Shown here one piece after another: positions 1-8,351 of a DNA stretch of 49,188 bases. Within the stretch, counting starts at the first letter, position 1; each line of letters begins with the position of its first letter. The stretch lies in the NCBI GenBank assembly GCA_930990645.1, contig CAKNQJ010000004.1:1-49188 (forward strand), in the 5' to 3' direction. The translations under genes were made by a program, and so were the position numbers. Source of the DNA: an uncultured Clostridium sp. Its GTDB lineage: Bacteria > Bacillota > Clostridia > TANB77 > CAG-508. Below the pieces are notes generated by a model. That model was not told the origin of the DNA. It worked only from the letters and a program-made list of their open reading frames with translations, and did not search any database.

Positions 1-52
1 ATTTTTCTTATTGTATAGTCAAAATCTGGCGATTTTTCCTATACAACAAAAA

Positions 53-80
53 ATCAGTTTTGGTTTAATCCAAAACTGAT
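53..80 (-). terminator. Rho-independent terminator embedding the stop codon of the 65..376 ORF
   Basis: ATCAGTTTTGG-tttaat-CCAAAACTGAT followed on the minus strand by TTTTTTGTTG. Confidence 0.8.
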
Positions 81-376
81 ATATCTGAAATCACATCATC
101 TACAGATATAGGTGTTACTTTGTTTAACATTAGAATATTTAGTAAGCTTTTTATTTGATTTTCTTCATTAGATATGTTGTTTACTATTTTTGATTCAATA
201 TTAAATTTTTCACTCTTTTCTTCTCTTTTTACAACTTCAATTCCGTATTTTCTATTATTTTCTCCTGCTATGTTGTGGGTCTCGTAGTACTCTAGTTCAA
301 TATTGTCAGAAACATCAGCATAATCTGAACTTTCTATTACCGTTCTTCCAAAAAGACTCTTTTTGTACTCCATCAT
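65..376 (-). CDS. Small conserved hypothetical protein, DUF6514-like
   Basis: 103-aa ORF; RBS-like GGGGGAAC upstream; pattern (YGIEVV, late P-I-S-V-D-D-V-I-S-D) resembles DUF6514 from memory only. Confidence 0.55.
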   Translation of the reverse strand: MMEYKKSLFGRTVIESSDYADVSDNIELEYYETHNIAGENNRKYGIEVVKREEKSEKFNIESKIVNNISNEENQIKSLLNILMLNKVTPISVDDVISDISVLD

Positions 377-481
377 TTGTTCCCCCTTTCTAAATAGCGT
401 ACTCTCTTACTATAATACAAAAGTTAAGAAATAGCAAGAAAAATCGTCCGTCACGTTTCGACACAATTCGACATTTGTACT

Positions 482-1594
482 TTATATTACCTTCCTTATT
501 TCCTCATATATTTTTTCTTCTACATTAGGCATTGCTACCTTTGTAGCATTACCTCCCATTTGTTTTAGTATGTTTGGATTACGTACTATCTCCTCAATAG
601 TTTTCTCTAAACTTTCAGAATTCAAATCTTTATCTAAAATAATTTTTGCTGCTCCTACTTTTTCTAAAACCCTAGCATTATATTCTTGATGGTTTTCTGT
701 TGCATATGGATATGGTATAAATATTGCAGGTTTTCCCACAATAGAAACTTCAGTAATTGTCATTGCTCCGCTTCTACACACTACCAAATCACATGTATTC
801 ATTACTTCTTCCATATTATATATATATGGAACTATTTTTACATTTTCTATGTTGTTTATATTCATATTTACTTCATCTAGCTGAGTTTTTATCTCATCAT
901 ATTGTCCTGGTCCTGCTGCCCATACTATTTGATAATCTTTATTTCGCTTATTTACTATTATTTCTAAGAAACTCCTATTTATACTTTGCGCTCCCTGGCT
1001 TCCGCCAAAGACTAGTACCACAGGTTTATTTCCCCTTATCCCTATCTGTGTCTTTATCTTTTTCTTCTCTTCTTCTGACAAATTTAGTTTCTTTATTTTC
1101 ACTGGATTTCCTGTTACTACTACATTATTTGCCCCTTCTAATCTGTCTTTTGCATCTTGAAATCCTACTAATATTTTATTAGCTTTTTTCTTAAATAATT
1201 TTACTGCAATTCCCGGAAATGCATTGCTTTCATGAAGTACAACTGGTATTTTCATTTTATTTGCAGCAATAACAGTTGGAACGCAAATGTATCCTCCCAT
1301 TCCAATTACTACATCAGGTCTGACTCTATCTAATATTTTTTTACTTTCTCCTATTGATTTAAATGTTGAATATAAATTTTTTAAATTCTGTATACTTAAC
1401 TTTCTTTGCACCCCATAAGCATTAATAGTCTTTAAAGGATACCCAGCTCTTGGAACTAAATCATTTTCCAACCCCCTATTAGTCCCAATAAAAATAATCT
1501 CCGACTTTGGCTCTTTTTCTTTAATCTTATTTGCTATGGCTATACCAGGATTAATATGTCCTCCTGTGCCTGCAGCCGCAATTACTACTTTCAT
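482..1594 (-). CDS. murG: UDP-GlcNAc:undecaprenyl-PP-MurNAc-pentapeptide GlcNAc transferase MurG
   Basis: MKVVIAAAGTGGHINPGIAIA, FGGSQGAQSIN and HQEYNA motifs; true ATG at 1594 preceded by GGAAGG; the listed ORF extends upstream into a repeat. Confidence 0.95.
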   Translation of the reverse strand: MKVVIAAAGTGGHINPGIAIANKIKEKEPKSEIIFIGTNRGLENDLVPRAGYPLKTINAYGVQRKLSIQNLKNLYSTFKSIGESKKILDRVRPDVVIGMGGYICVPTVIAANKMKIPVVLHESNAFPGIAVKLFKKKANKILVGFQDAKDRLEGANNVVVTGNPVKIKKLNLSEEEKKKIKTQIGIRGNKPVVLVFGGSQGAQSINRSFLEIIVNKRNKDYQIVWAAGPGQYDEIKTQLDEVNMNINNIENVKIVPYIYNMEEVMNTCDLVVCRSGAMTITEVSIVGKPAIFIPYPYATENHQEYNARVLEKVGAAKIILDKDLNSESLEKTIEEIVRNPNILKQMGGNATKVAMPNVEEKIYEEIRKVI

Positions 1595-1615
1595 TTTTAT
1601 CATTCCTTCCAACCA

Positions 1616-1740
1616 TGGTTGAAAAATAATTGCTGTTTTGGCTAGGCGAACAAGCAAGAAAACCGGAGGCGTGCTTTCTGCACGTTGAGGATTTTCGCCG
1701 CGCAGTTCAACAACGCCAAAACACAATTATTTTTCAACCA
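1616..1740 (-). repeat. Nested inverted-repeat element, copy 1 (ftsW/murG junction)
   Basis: Perfect 16-bp outer arms TGGTTGAAAAATAATT/AATTATTTTTCAACCA, inner GTTTTGGC/GCCAAAAC, central CGTGC-tttct-GCACG. Confidence 0.9.
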
Positions 1741-1743
1741 CTC

Positions 1744-2907
1744 TTATACTTTCGCTTTAGACCTAGATATATTCAGCAAAATTCCACACATTGCCAGCAA
1801 TACTACAAGTGCTGTACCACCTGCACTAAAGAATGGTAGTGACATACCTGTATTTGGTATTGTATTTGTAACAACTCCTATATTAATTGCTACCTGTACC
1901 ATAACTAATGTTGTAATTCCTGTTGCTAACAAACTTCCAAACATGTCTGGTGCTTTCATTGCTATTATTATTCCTCTCCAAATAAATAGAGCAAATAGTA
2001 CTATTACAACTATACATCCTATAAAACCTAGCTCTTCTGCTAATATTGAGAATATAAAGTCATTTTGAGGCTCTGAAACATATAGATATTTTTGCTTACT
2101 TTCTCCAAGTCCTACTCCAAATAGTCCTCCTGAGCCTATTGCATATAAACTTTGAATTGTCTGCCAGCCAGTTCCTGTGGGGTCTTGCCATGGATCCATA
2201 TAGTTTAATATTCTTCCAAGTCTGAAGTTCGCATCTCCTGCACTATCTCCTGCCATTTGAAAATATGCAAATAGTGCTGCGATGCCTCCACCACCTACTA
2301 CGAGTCCTGTTACTACAAAATATAGCAATCTACAACCTGCCATAAGCATCATAACAACTGTTATGGCACTCATTACTACACCAACACTTAGGTGGTTTTG
2401 TATGAATAAAGCAATTGCTACTGGTGGTATTATATATAAAAGTGGAATTACAAAGCCTTTTTTGAAGCTTCTCAAATCAGCTTTATGATCTGTTAAATAT
2501 CCAGCATAAAAAACAATCATTCCTATTTTTGTAAGCTCTGATGGTTGAAATTGAGTAAATCCTAAATTTATCCATCTTCTAGCGCCACCACCTGTGGATC
2601 CTAGCCCTGGAATTAGAACTAATAGCAATACTCCTATTGATAACCAATATATTGCCCAATAGAATTTCTTATATATTCTATAGTCAATTTTAGACACAAA
2701 CCACATTACAGCTAGCCCAATAACTGCAAATATCATTTGTCTTGTAACATATGTATAACTATCACCTGTTTCAGCAAGAGCCGATGGAGCACTCGCTGAT
2801 AAAACCATCACAATTCCAAATGATAGAAGTATTATTATGATTATTATAAGAACAAAATCTACTTGATTTTTTTTTGTTCTTTTTACTCCTTTTGTTTTAT
2901 TTTGCAT
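1744..2907 (-). CDS. ftsW: Lipid II polymerase, FtsW/RodA/SpoVE family (SEDS)
   Basis: Multi-TM SEDS protein; LGSTGGGARRWINLGFTQFQPSELTKIG; likely start MQNKTKGVKR at 2907. Confidence 0.93.
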   Translation of the reverse strand: MQNKTKGVKRTKKNQVDFVLIIIIIILLSFGIVMVLSASAPSALAETGDSYTYVTRQMIFAVIGLAVMWFVSKIDYRIYKKFYWAIYWLSIGVLLLVLIPGLGSTGGGARRWINLGFTQFQPSELTKIGMIVFYAGYLTDHKADLRSFKKGFVIPLLYIIPPVAIALFIQNHLSVGVVMSAITVVMMLMAGCRLLYFVVTGLVVGGGGIAALFAYFQMAGDSAGDANFRLGRILNYMDPWQDPTGTGWQTIQSLYAIGSGGLFGVGLGESKQKYLYVSEPQNDFIFSILAEELGFIGCIVVIVLFALFIWRGIIIAMKAPDMFGSLLATGITTLVMVQVAINIGVVTNTIPNTGMSLPFFSAGGTALVVLLAMCGILLNISRSKAKV

Positions 2908-2966
2908 TTTGTAAATCAATCCTTTCCGAATTGAACAGCTTTTATATGTTCTTATTCTTTTGTATA

Positions 2967-3091
2967 AGTTTGGAAAAGAATTGTTGTTTTGGCTAGGCGA
3001 ACAAGCAAGAAAACCGGAGGTGTACTTTGTGTACATCGAGGATTTTCGCAGCGCAGTTCAACAACGCCAAAACACTATTATTTTTCAAACT
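2967..3091 (-). repeat. Nested inverted-repeat element, copy 2 (mraY/ftsW junction)
   Basis: Same core as 1616..1740; outer arms AGTTTGgAAAA.../...TTTTTCAAACT; central TGTAC-tttgt-GTACA. Confidence 0.88.
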
Positions 3092-3097
3092 GAAAAA

Positions 3098-4075
3098 CTA
3101 AATAGCATATAACCCTATAATACAGAAAATCAAAGTAATCAAACTAAATACTGACACGATTTTATTTTCTTTCCATCCAGATAATTCAAAATGATGATGA
3201 ATAGGTGTCATTTTAAATACTCTATTTCCTGTTTTCTTAAAGTATGCTACTTGTATCATTACAGATAAAGTTTCTATTATTGGTATTATAGCTATAATCA
3301 ATAGAAGTAGTGGCATTTTTAAGTACAATGCAATTCCTGCAATTGCTCCTCCTAACATTAATGAGCCTGTATCTCCCATCATTACCTTTGCTGGATTTAA
3401 GTTGAATAACAAAAATCCTAAACATGCTCCAATTAAAATTGTTCCTACTACTGTTACCTCTTTTATTCCAAGTAATATTGATATTACTGTTAAGCAAGCA
3501 AGTATTATTGTAGTAACACTTGTAGATAAGCCATCTATTCCATCAGTTAAATTAATTGCATTTGTTGCTGCAAGCATTACTAGCACTGCAAATGGTACAT
3601 ATAGCCATATTGGCAAAGTTATATACTCTTTCACAAATGGTATATATATATCTGTTCCTATGTTAAAAACATTTACTAAAACTATTGTATATACAACTGA
3701 AACGATTAGAAGTCCCAACATTTTTGCTTTTGGGCTTAAGCCTTTAGTGTTTTTTAATACTAGTTTTTTAAAATCATCTATAAAACCTATAAAACCAAAT
3801 CCAACAGCCACTCCTATTAGTGGTAATATTGCTTGTGCAGTTTCTGGTTGGTCCACTCTATAATCCATGAACACAAATATTCCAACTGCTATCAAGACTA
3901 GTATCATTATTATTCCACCCATTGTTGGTGTTCCTTGTTTTTTTAGATGAGATTGTGGTCCCTCCTGTCTTTCTATTTGCCCTACTTTTAATTTTCTTAA
4001 TATTGGTACAATTATCAATGATAATATTACACTCGCTACAAATGACAGTATTAATATTTTATTTTGATACTGCAT
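3098..4075 (-). CDS. mraY: Phospho-N-acetylmuramoyl-pentapeptide transferase MraY
   Basis: PTMGGIIMI, NAINLTDGIDGLS, GDTGSLMLGG, TPIHHHFELSGW. Confidence 0.97.
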   Translation of the reverse strand: MQYQNKILILSFVASVILSLIIVPILRKLKVGQIERQEGPQSHLKKQGTPTMGGIIMILVLIAVGIFVFMDYRVDQPETAQAILPLIGVAVGFGFIGFIDDFKKLVLKNTKGLSPKAKMLGLLIVSVVYTIVLVNVFNIGTDIYIPFVKEYITLPIWLYVPFAVLVMLAATNAINLTDGIDGLSTSVTTIILACLTVISILLGIKEVTVVGTILIGACLGFLLFNLNPAKVMMGDTGSLMLGGAIAGIALYLKMPLLLLIIAIIPIIETLSVMIQVAYFKKTGNRVFKMTPIHHHFELSGWKENKIVSVFSLITLIFCIIGLYAI

Positions 4076-4163
4076 ATTTTTTCCTCCTTCGTCCTTTTAT
4101 GAATGAAATATAATTGATTTTGGTGTTGTTAAAAATGCTTTTCTCCTTAATTAGTATCTCGTA

Positions 4164-4285
4164 GATTTTAATAGAATTGTATTTTGGCTAGGCAAACGAG
4201 CAAGAAAACCGGAGGCGTACTTGGTGTACGCTGAGGATTTTCGCATGCGAAGTTTAACAACGCCAAAATCAATTATATTAAAATC
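4164..4285 (-). repeat. Nested inverted-repeat element, copy 3 (murE/mraY junction)
   Basis: Same core; outer arms GATTTTAATA.../...TATTAAAATC; central CGTAC-ttggt-GTACG. Confidence 0.88.
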
Positions 4286-4291
4286 TTTCTT

Positions 4292-5770
4292 TCAGCTAAT
4301 TTCGTTTATTATATTATTCACTATCTCAACCTCATCAAAAGGATATCTTTTTTTGTTTATTTCTTGGTACTGCTCGTGTCCCTTTCCTGCAAGTACAATA
4401 ATGTCCTTTTTATTAGCCATTTTTATTGCTTTTCTAATAGCTTCTACTCTATCTACTATACATTCATATTTTCCGTTTGTCTTTTTTATTCCTTCTTCAA
4501 CATCTTTTACAATTTGTTCTGGGTCTTCTGTTCTTGGATTATCAGAAGTAATAATTGTATAATCAGCCACTCTTCCAGATACTTCTCCCATCATAGGTCT
4601 CTTATTTTTATCTCTATCTCCACCACATCCAAATACAGAAATAACTCTTCCTTTAGTATATATCTTTACTGAACTTAATATTTTTTCCAAACTTGTTGGT
4701 GTATGCGCATAATCTATCATAATTGTAAGTCCAAGTTTATTGTCTACCAATTCACTCCTTCCAGGCACTCTTATATCAAGTAATGCATCTTTTATATTGT
4801 CAGCTGTAGCACCAAACTCAAGAGCCACTGCTATTGCAGCTAAAGAATTGTATACACTAAATCTTCCTGGGATTGATACTTTTACTCTCTCATTTTTATC
4901 CCCTATTTTTACTTTAAAATCAACATATTGATTTGTCACAGTAATGTCTTTTGCAAGCAAGTCGCAATGATTATCTATTCCATATGTTGAAATTTGGCAT
5001 TCTGGAGCAAGTTTTGGTATTCTAGTAGCATATACATCATCTGCATTAATAAATCCTTTTTTACACATCTTAAATAATTTCACTTTTGAATTAAAATAAT
5101 CTTCCATATCAGGATGCTCTTTGCTACTAATATGGTCTTCTGATAAATTTGTAAATATACCTATATCAAAATCACATCCAACTACTCTTTCTAATTTTAA
5201 ACTTTGAGATGATACCTCCATTACAACAACTTCACATTTTTCCTCTAACATTTTACTAAATATTTCTTGTAATTTCAAACTCTCAGGTGTTGTATTTTCA
5301 TTGTTAGCAATTTTTCTATCACCTACATATGATGCAACCGTTCCAATTAATCCAACTTTTATTCCTTTTTTTTCAAGTATATCTCTTATCATATACGTGG
5401 TTGTAGTCTTTCCTTTTGTTCCTGTTACTCCTATAAGCTTAAATTTCTTAGATGGATTTTGATAAAAATTACATGCACATATAGCTAATGCATATCTTGT
5501 ATCTTTAGTCAAAACCAATGTCACATCATCTTTAATCTCTTTTAAAATATTTTTATTTATTGTATCTTCTTGTGCTAATATTACTTTAGCGCCATTATTT
5601 ATTGCTTCTTCAATATGTTCATGCCCATCAGAATCAAACCCCTTAACAGCAACAAACATATCGTTAGCACTTACATCTTTTGAATTATTTCTAACATTAT
5701 TTATTTCTACATCTAGGCTTCCTTTTACTTTTAAACCCTCTAATCCAGCTAGTATTTTTTTTAATTCCAT
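4292..5770 (-). CDS. murE: UDP-MurNAc-tripeptide synthetase MurE (DNPR motif, meso-DAP type)
   Basis: GVTGTKGKTTTTYMI P-loop; TSDNPRTEDP; GKGHEQYQEI. Confidence 0.95.
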   Translation of the reverse strand: MELKKILAGLEGLKVKGSLDVEINNVRNNSKDVSANDMFVAVKGFDSDGHEHIEEAINNGAKVILAQEDTINKNILKEIKDDVTLVLTKDTRYALAICACNFYQNPSKKFKLIGVTGTKGKTTTTYMIRDILEKKGIKVGLIGTVASYVGDRKIANNENTTPESLKLQEIFSKMLEEKCEVVVMEVSSQSLKLERVVGCDFDIGIFTNLSEDHISSKEHPDMEDYFNSKVKLFKMCKKGFINADDVYATRIPKLAPECQISTYGIDNHCDLLAKDITVTNQYVDFKVKIGDKNERVKVSIPGRFSVYNSLAAIAVALEFGATADNIKDALLDIRVPGRSELVDNKLGLTIMIDYAHTPTSLEKILSSVKIYTKGRVISVFGCGGDRDKNKRPMMGEVSGRVADYTIITSDNPRTEDPEQIVKDVEEGIKKTNGKYECIVDRVEAIRKAIKMANKKDIIVLAGKGHEQYQEINKKRYPFDEVEIVNNIINEIS

Positions 5771-5892
5771 AGCTTAGATTCTCCTCTCTCTTTATTTTAA
5801 AATATGCCTTTTACATTATATAACTAAATTTGAAATTTGTACATACTTTTTCAAAATTTACTCTTTATCGACTTATTATTTCTGCGAAGCCA

Positions 5893-8121
5893 TTAATTGT
5901 ACCCCACTACCACTTTTGTTTCCTCATAAATTTTTATTCCATTTGCAGGGACTTGACTCGTAACAGTCCTATCTGATACATCTTCTTCGGTTTCTTCATA
6001 ACTTATTTCAAGTCCAGATTCTTCTAATGCTTTCTTTGCCTCACTAACCGTTAGCCCTATTACATTAGGTACTTCGACTTCTTCTTTAATATCATCTTCT
6101 GAAACATTATCTTTTTGAACTTCTAAATACGGAAGCACCTCTCCTAACACTTGTGATCCTATTGGTGCAGCTACTCCTCCTCCTTGATGTCCTCCTTCTC
6201 CTGTTGGATTATACAAAGTTATTAGTACCACTACTTCTGGGTCAGATACTGGTGCTACTCCTATAAATGATGTTACATATTTTCCTGTGTTTACACCATC
6301 TTCTGAAGTTCCTGTTTTTCCACCAATAGAATATCCTGCTACTTGTGCATTTTTTCCTGTTCCTTCTGCTACCACACTGCCCATCATGCTAAGTACATCT
6401 TCTGCTGTTTTTTGCGATATTACTCCTTCTGTCTCTTCTACTGGAATATCTGTGACCTCTCCTGTTTCACTATCTATTATTTGCTTTACAATACGTGGCT
6501 TTACATATGTACCTTTGTTTGCAATTGTGTTTACTGCTGTAATCATTTGTATTGGTGTTATTTCAAATCTTTGCCCAAACGAAATTGTTGCTAGTTCAAC
6601 TGGCCCAACTTTATCTTCTGCAAGAAATATGCTTCCAGCTTCTCCTGGCAAATCTATTCCTGTTCTTTTTAGCAATCCAAATTTTTCAAGATAATCATAG
6701 TATTTGCTTACTCCAATTTCTTGGCCTAATCCTATAAATACAGGATTACATGAATTCATAAGAGCCTGCCTTAAACTTTCTGAGCCATGTGGATTATAAT
6801 ATCTCCAACAACTTATACGCACTCCTGCTACTGTTATTCCTCCTGTACAACAAAATTCACCTTCTTTATCTGTTGTAGTTATACCTTCTTCTAATGCAGC
6901 AGATGCAGTAATTAATTTAAAGGTAGACCCCGGCTCATATGTGTCTGCTACAGCTTTATTTCTCCAAACTTTTTGCATCTCTGCTATCTGCTCAGTTTCT
7001 GATAGACTATCCCAGCTTCCTTGTAACTCTTCAATAGTCGTCTCATATGGCTCGTTTAAATTGTAATCCGGATACCCAGCCATTGCCAAAATATCTCCAG
7101 TTTTTGGATTCATTACAATTATATTTCCACCATCTGTACACACATTATCAATACAAGCTTCTTCAAGATACTTTTCTGCAATCCCTTGTATTGTTGCATC
7201 AATACTTAATACTAAATCATTTCCATCTATTGCAGATGTATAATTTTCTCCTTCATTTTCAATTTCTCCACCATTAGCATCTGTTACTTTAGTAATTCTT
7301 CCCTTTTCACCTTGAAGTTCTTCCTCATAGATTGCTTCTATTCCATCTAATCCTTGATTATCGGAGCCACAAAATCCTATCACCTGAGATGCTAAACTAT
7401 TATATGGATAATATCTCTTTGTGTCTTCATCAATATTTATTCCAGTTTCTATATTATTTGCTGCCATCCAAACTCTAAGCTCATCAGCCTTTTCTTTTTC
7501 CACTTTTCTTACAATAGTCTCTATTGATGTCTTTTTATTTACCTTCTTCAGAACAGTTTCATAGTCCAATTCAAATATATTGCTAAGAGCCTCTGCTACT
7601 TTTTCCTTGTTCTCACTAGATATATTCGTAGGATTTACAGTCACTGTATTTACTGTACTGCTAACTGCTAAAATTGTTTTTCCTGTAGCATCATATATAG
7701 TGCCTCTTCGTGGATTTACTGCTCTTTCCAAGCTTTGTTGCTCATATGCCATCTCTTTTAGTTTATCTCCATCTATAAATTGTATCCATGCAATTCTTCC
7801 TATAAATATAGAAAAAATAAGGCAAACTGCAACCATTGCAAACTTTAATCTTTTTCTTCTACTTATTTCACTATATTTTTCCTCTGCTTTCACCCTATCT
7901 TCCTTTATTTGTTTTTTGTACTTCTTGTTTTGTTTATTTTCAAGCTTTTTTCTTAATTTTTCAACATTCTCTGTTCTTTCATTTTTGTCTTTCTTTATCT
8001 TTAATATTTCTTTTTTATCAAACCTTGGCATTACTACTTTTTTAGTTCGCTCATTTTTTCTTTCAAAATTTTTCTCTAATCTTTTTCTTCTTTTGCTCTC
8101 CTTTCTTTCATTACTTCGCAT
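5893..8121 (-). CDS. Class B PBP (FtsI/SpoVD type) with C-terminal PASTA domain
   Basis: YEPGSTFKLIT (SxxK), SCN, KTGTSE; C-terminal VPNVIGLTVSEAKKALEESGL. Confidence 0.93.
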   Translation of the reverse strand: MRSNERKESKRRKRLEKNFERKNERTKKVVMPRFDKKEILKIKKDKNERTENVEKLRKKLENKQNKKYKKQIKEDRVKAEEKYSEISRRKRLKFAMVAVCLIFSIFIGRIAWIQFIDGDKLKEMAYEQQSLERAVNPRRGTIYDATGKTILAVSSTVNTVTVNPTNISSENKEKVAEALSNIFELDYETVLKKVNKKTSIETIVRKVEKEKADELRVWMAANNIETGINIDEDTKRYYPYNSLASQVIGFCGSDNQGLDGIEAIYEEELQGEKGRITKVTDANGGEIENEGENYTSAIDGNDLVLSIDATIQGIAEKYLEEACIDNVCTDGGNIIVMNPKTGDILAMAGYPDYNLNEPYETTIEELQGSWDSLSETEQIAEMQKVWRNKAVADTYEPGSTFKLITASAALEEGITTTDKEGEFCCTGGITVAGVRISCWRYYNPHGSESLRQALMNSCNPVFIGLGQEIGVSKYYDYLEKFGLLKRTGIDLPGEAGSIFLAEDKVGPVELATISFGQRFEITPIQMITAVNTIANKGTYVKPRIVKQIIDSETGEVTDIPVEETEGVISQKTAEDVLSMMGSVVAEGTGKNAQVAGYSIGGKTGTSEDGVNTGKYVTSFIGVAPVSDPEVVVLITLYNPTGEGGHQGGGVAAPIGSQVLGEVLPYLEVQKDNVSEDDIKEEVEVPNVIGLTVSEAKKALEESGLEISYEETEEDVSDRTVTSQVPANGIKIYEETKVVVGYN

Positions 8122-8155
8122 ATTTACTTATCATTCCTTCCTAGAGTCATAAATC

Positions 8156-8281
8156 TGGTGGGAAAAGAATTAAATTTTGACTAGGATAACAAGTTTGAAA
8201 TTTATGAAGCATATTTTGTGTACGTTGATTAAATTTCAAATGAAGTTTGACAACATCAAAATTATAATTATTTTTCAACCT
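8156..8281 (-). repeat. Nested inverted-repeat element, copy 4 (diverged)
   Basis: aattttgactagg...caacatcaaaatt core similar to copies 1-3; outer arms imperfectly complementary. Confidence 0.7.
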
Positions 8282-8319
8282 AAACTAATTGTATTCGTTT
8301 AGATAATAAAAAATACTAA

Positions 8320-8349
8320 AAAGAGCAATTGGGTTATGTCCCAATTGCT
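8320..8349 (-). terminator. Rho-independent terminator after the 1927-aa surface protein
   Basis: Minus strand GAGCAATTGGG-acataa-CCCAATTGCTC-TTTTTAGTATTTTTT. Confidence 0.88.
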
Positions 8350-8351
8350 CG

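Noticed and set aside
1594-1726. Listed N-terminal extension of murG (MCFGVVELRGENPQRAES...)
   Set aside because: Translates the intergenic repeat; the true start with RBS is at 1594.
2907-3036. Listed N-terminal extension of ftsW (MYTKYTSGFLACSPSQ...)
   Set aside because: Translates part of repeat copy 2; the downstream ATG gives a normal SEDS N-terminus.
7580-8152. 190-aa plus-strand ORF
   Set aside because: Antisense to the N-terminal part of the class B PBP; no RBS or family resemblance.
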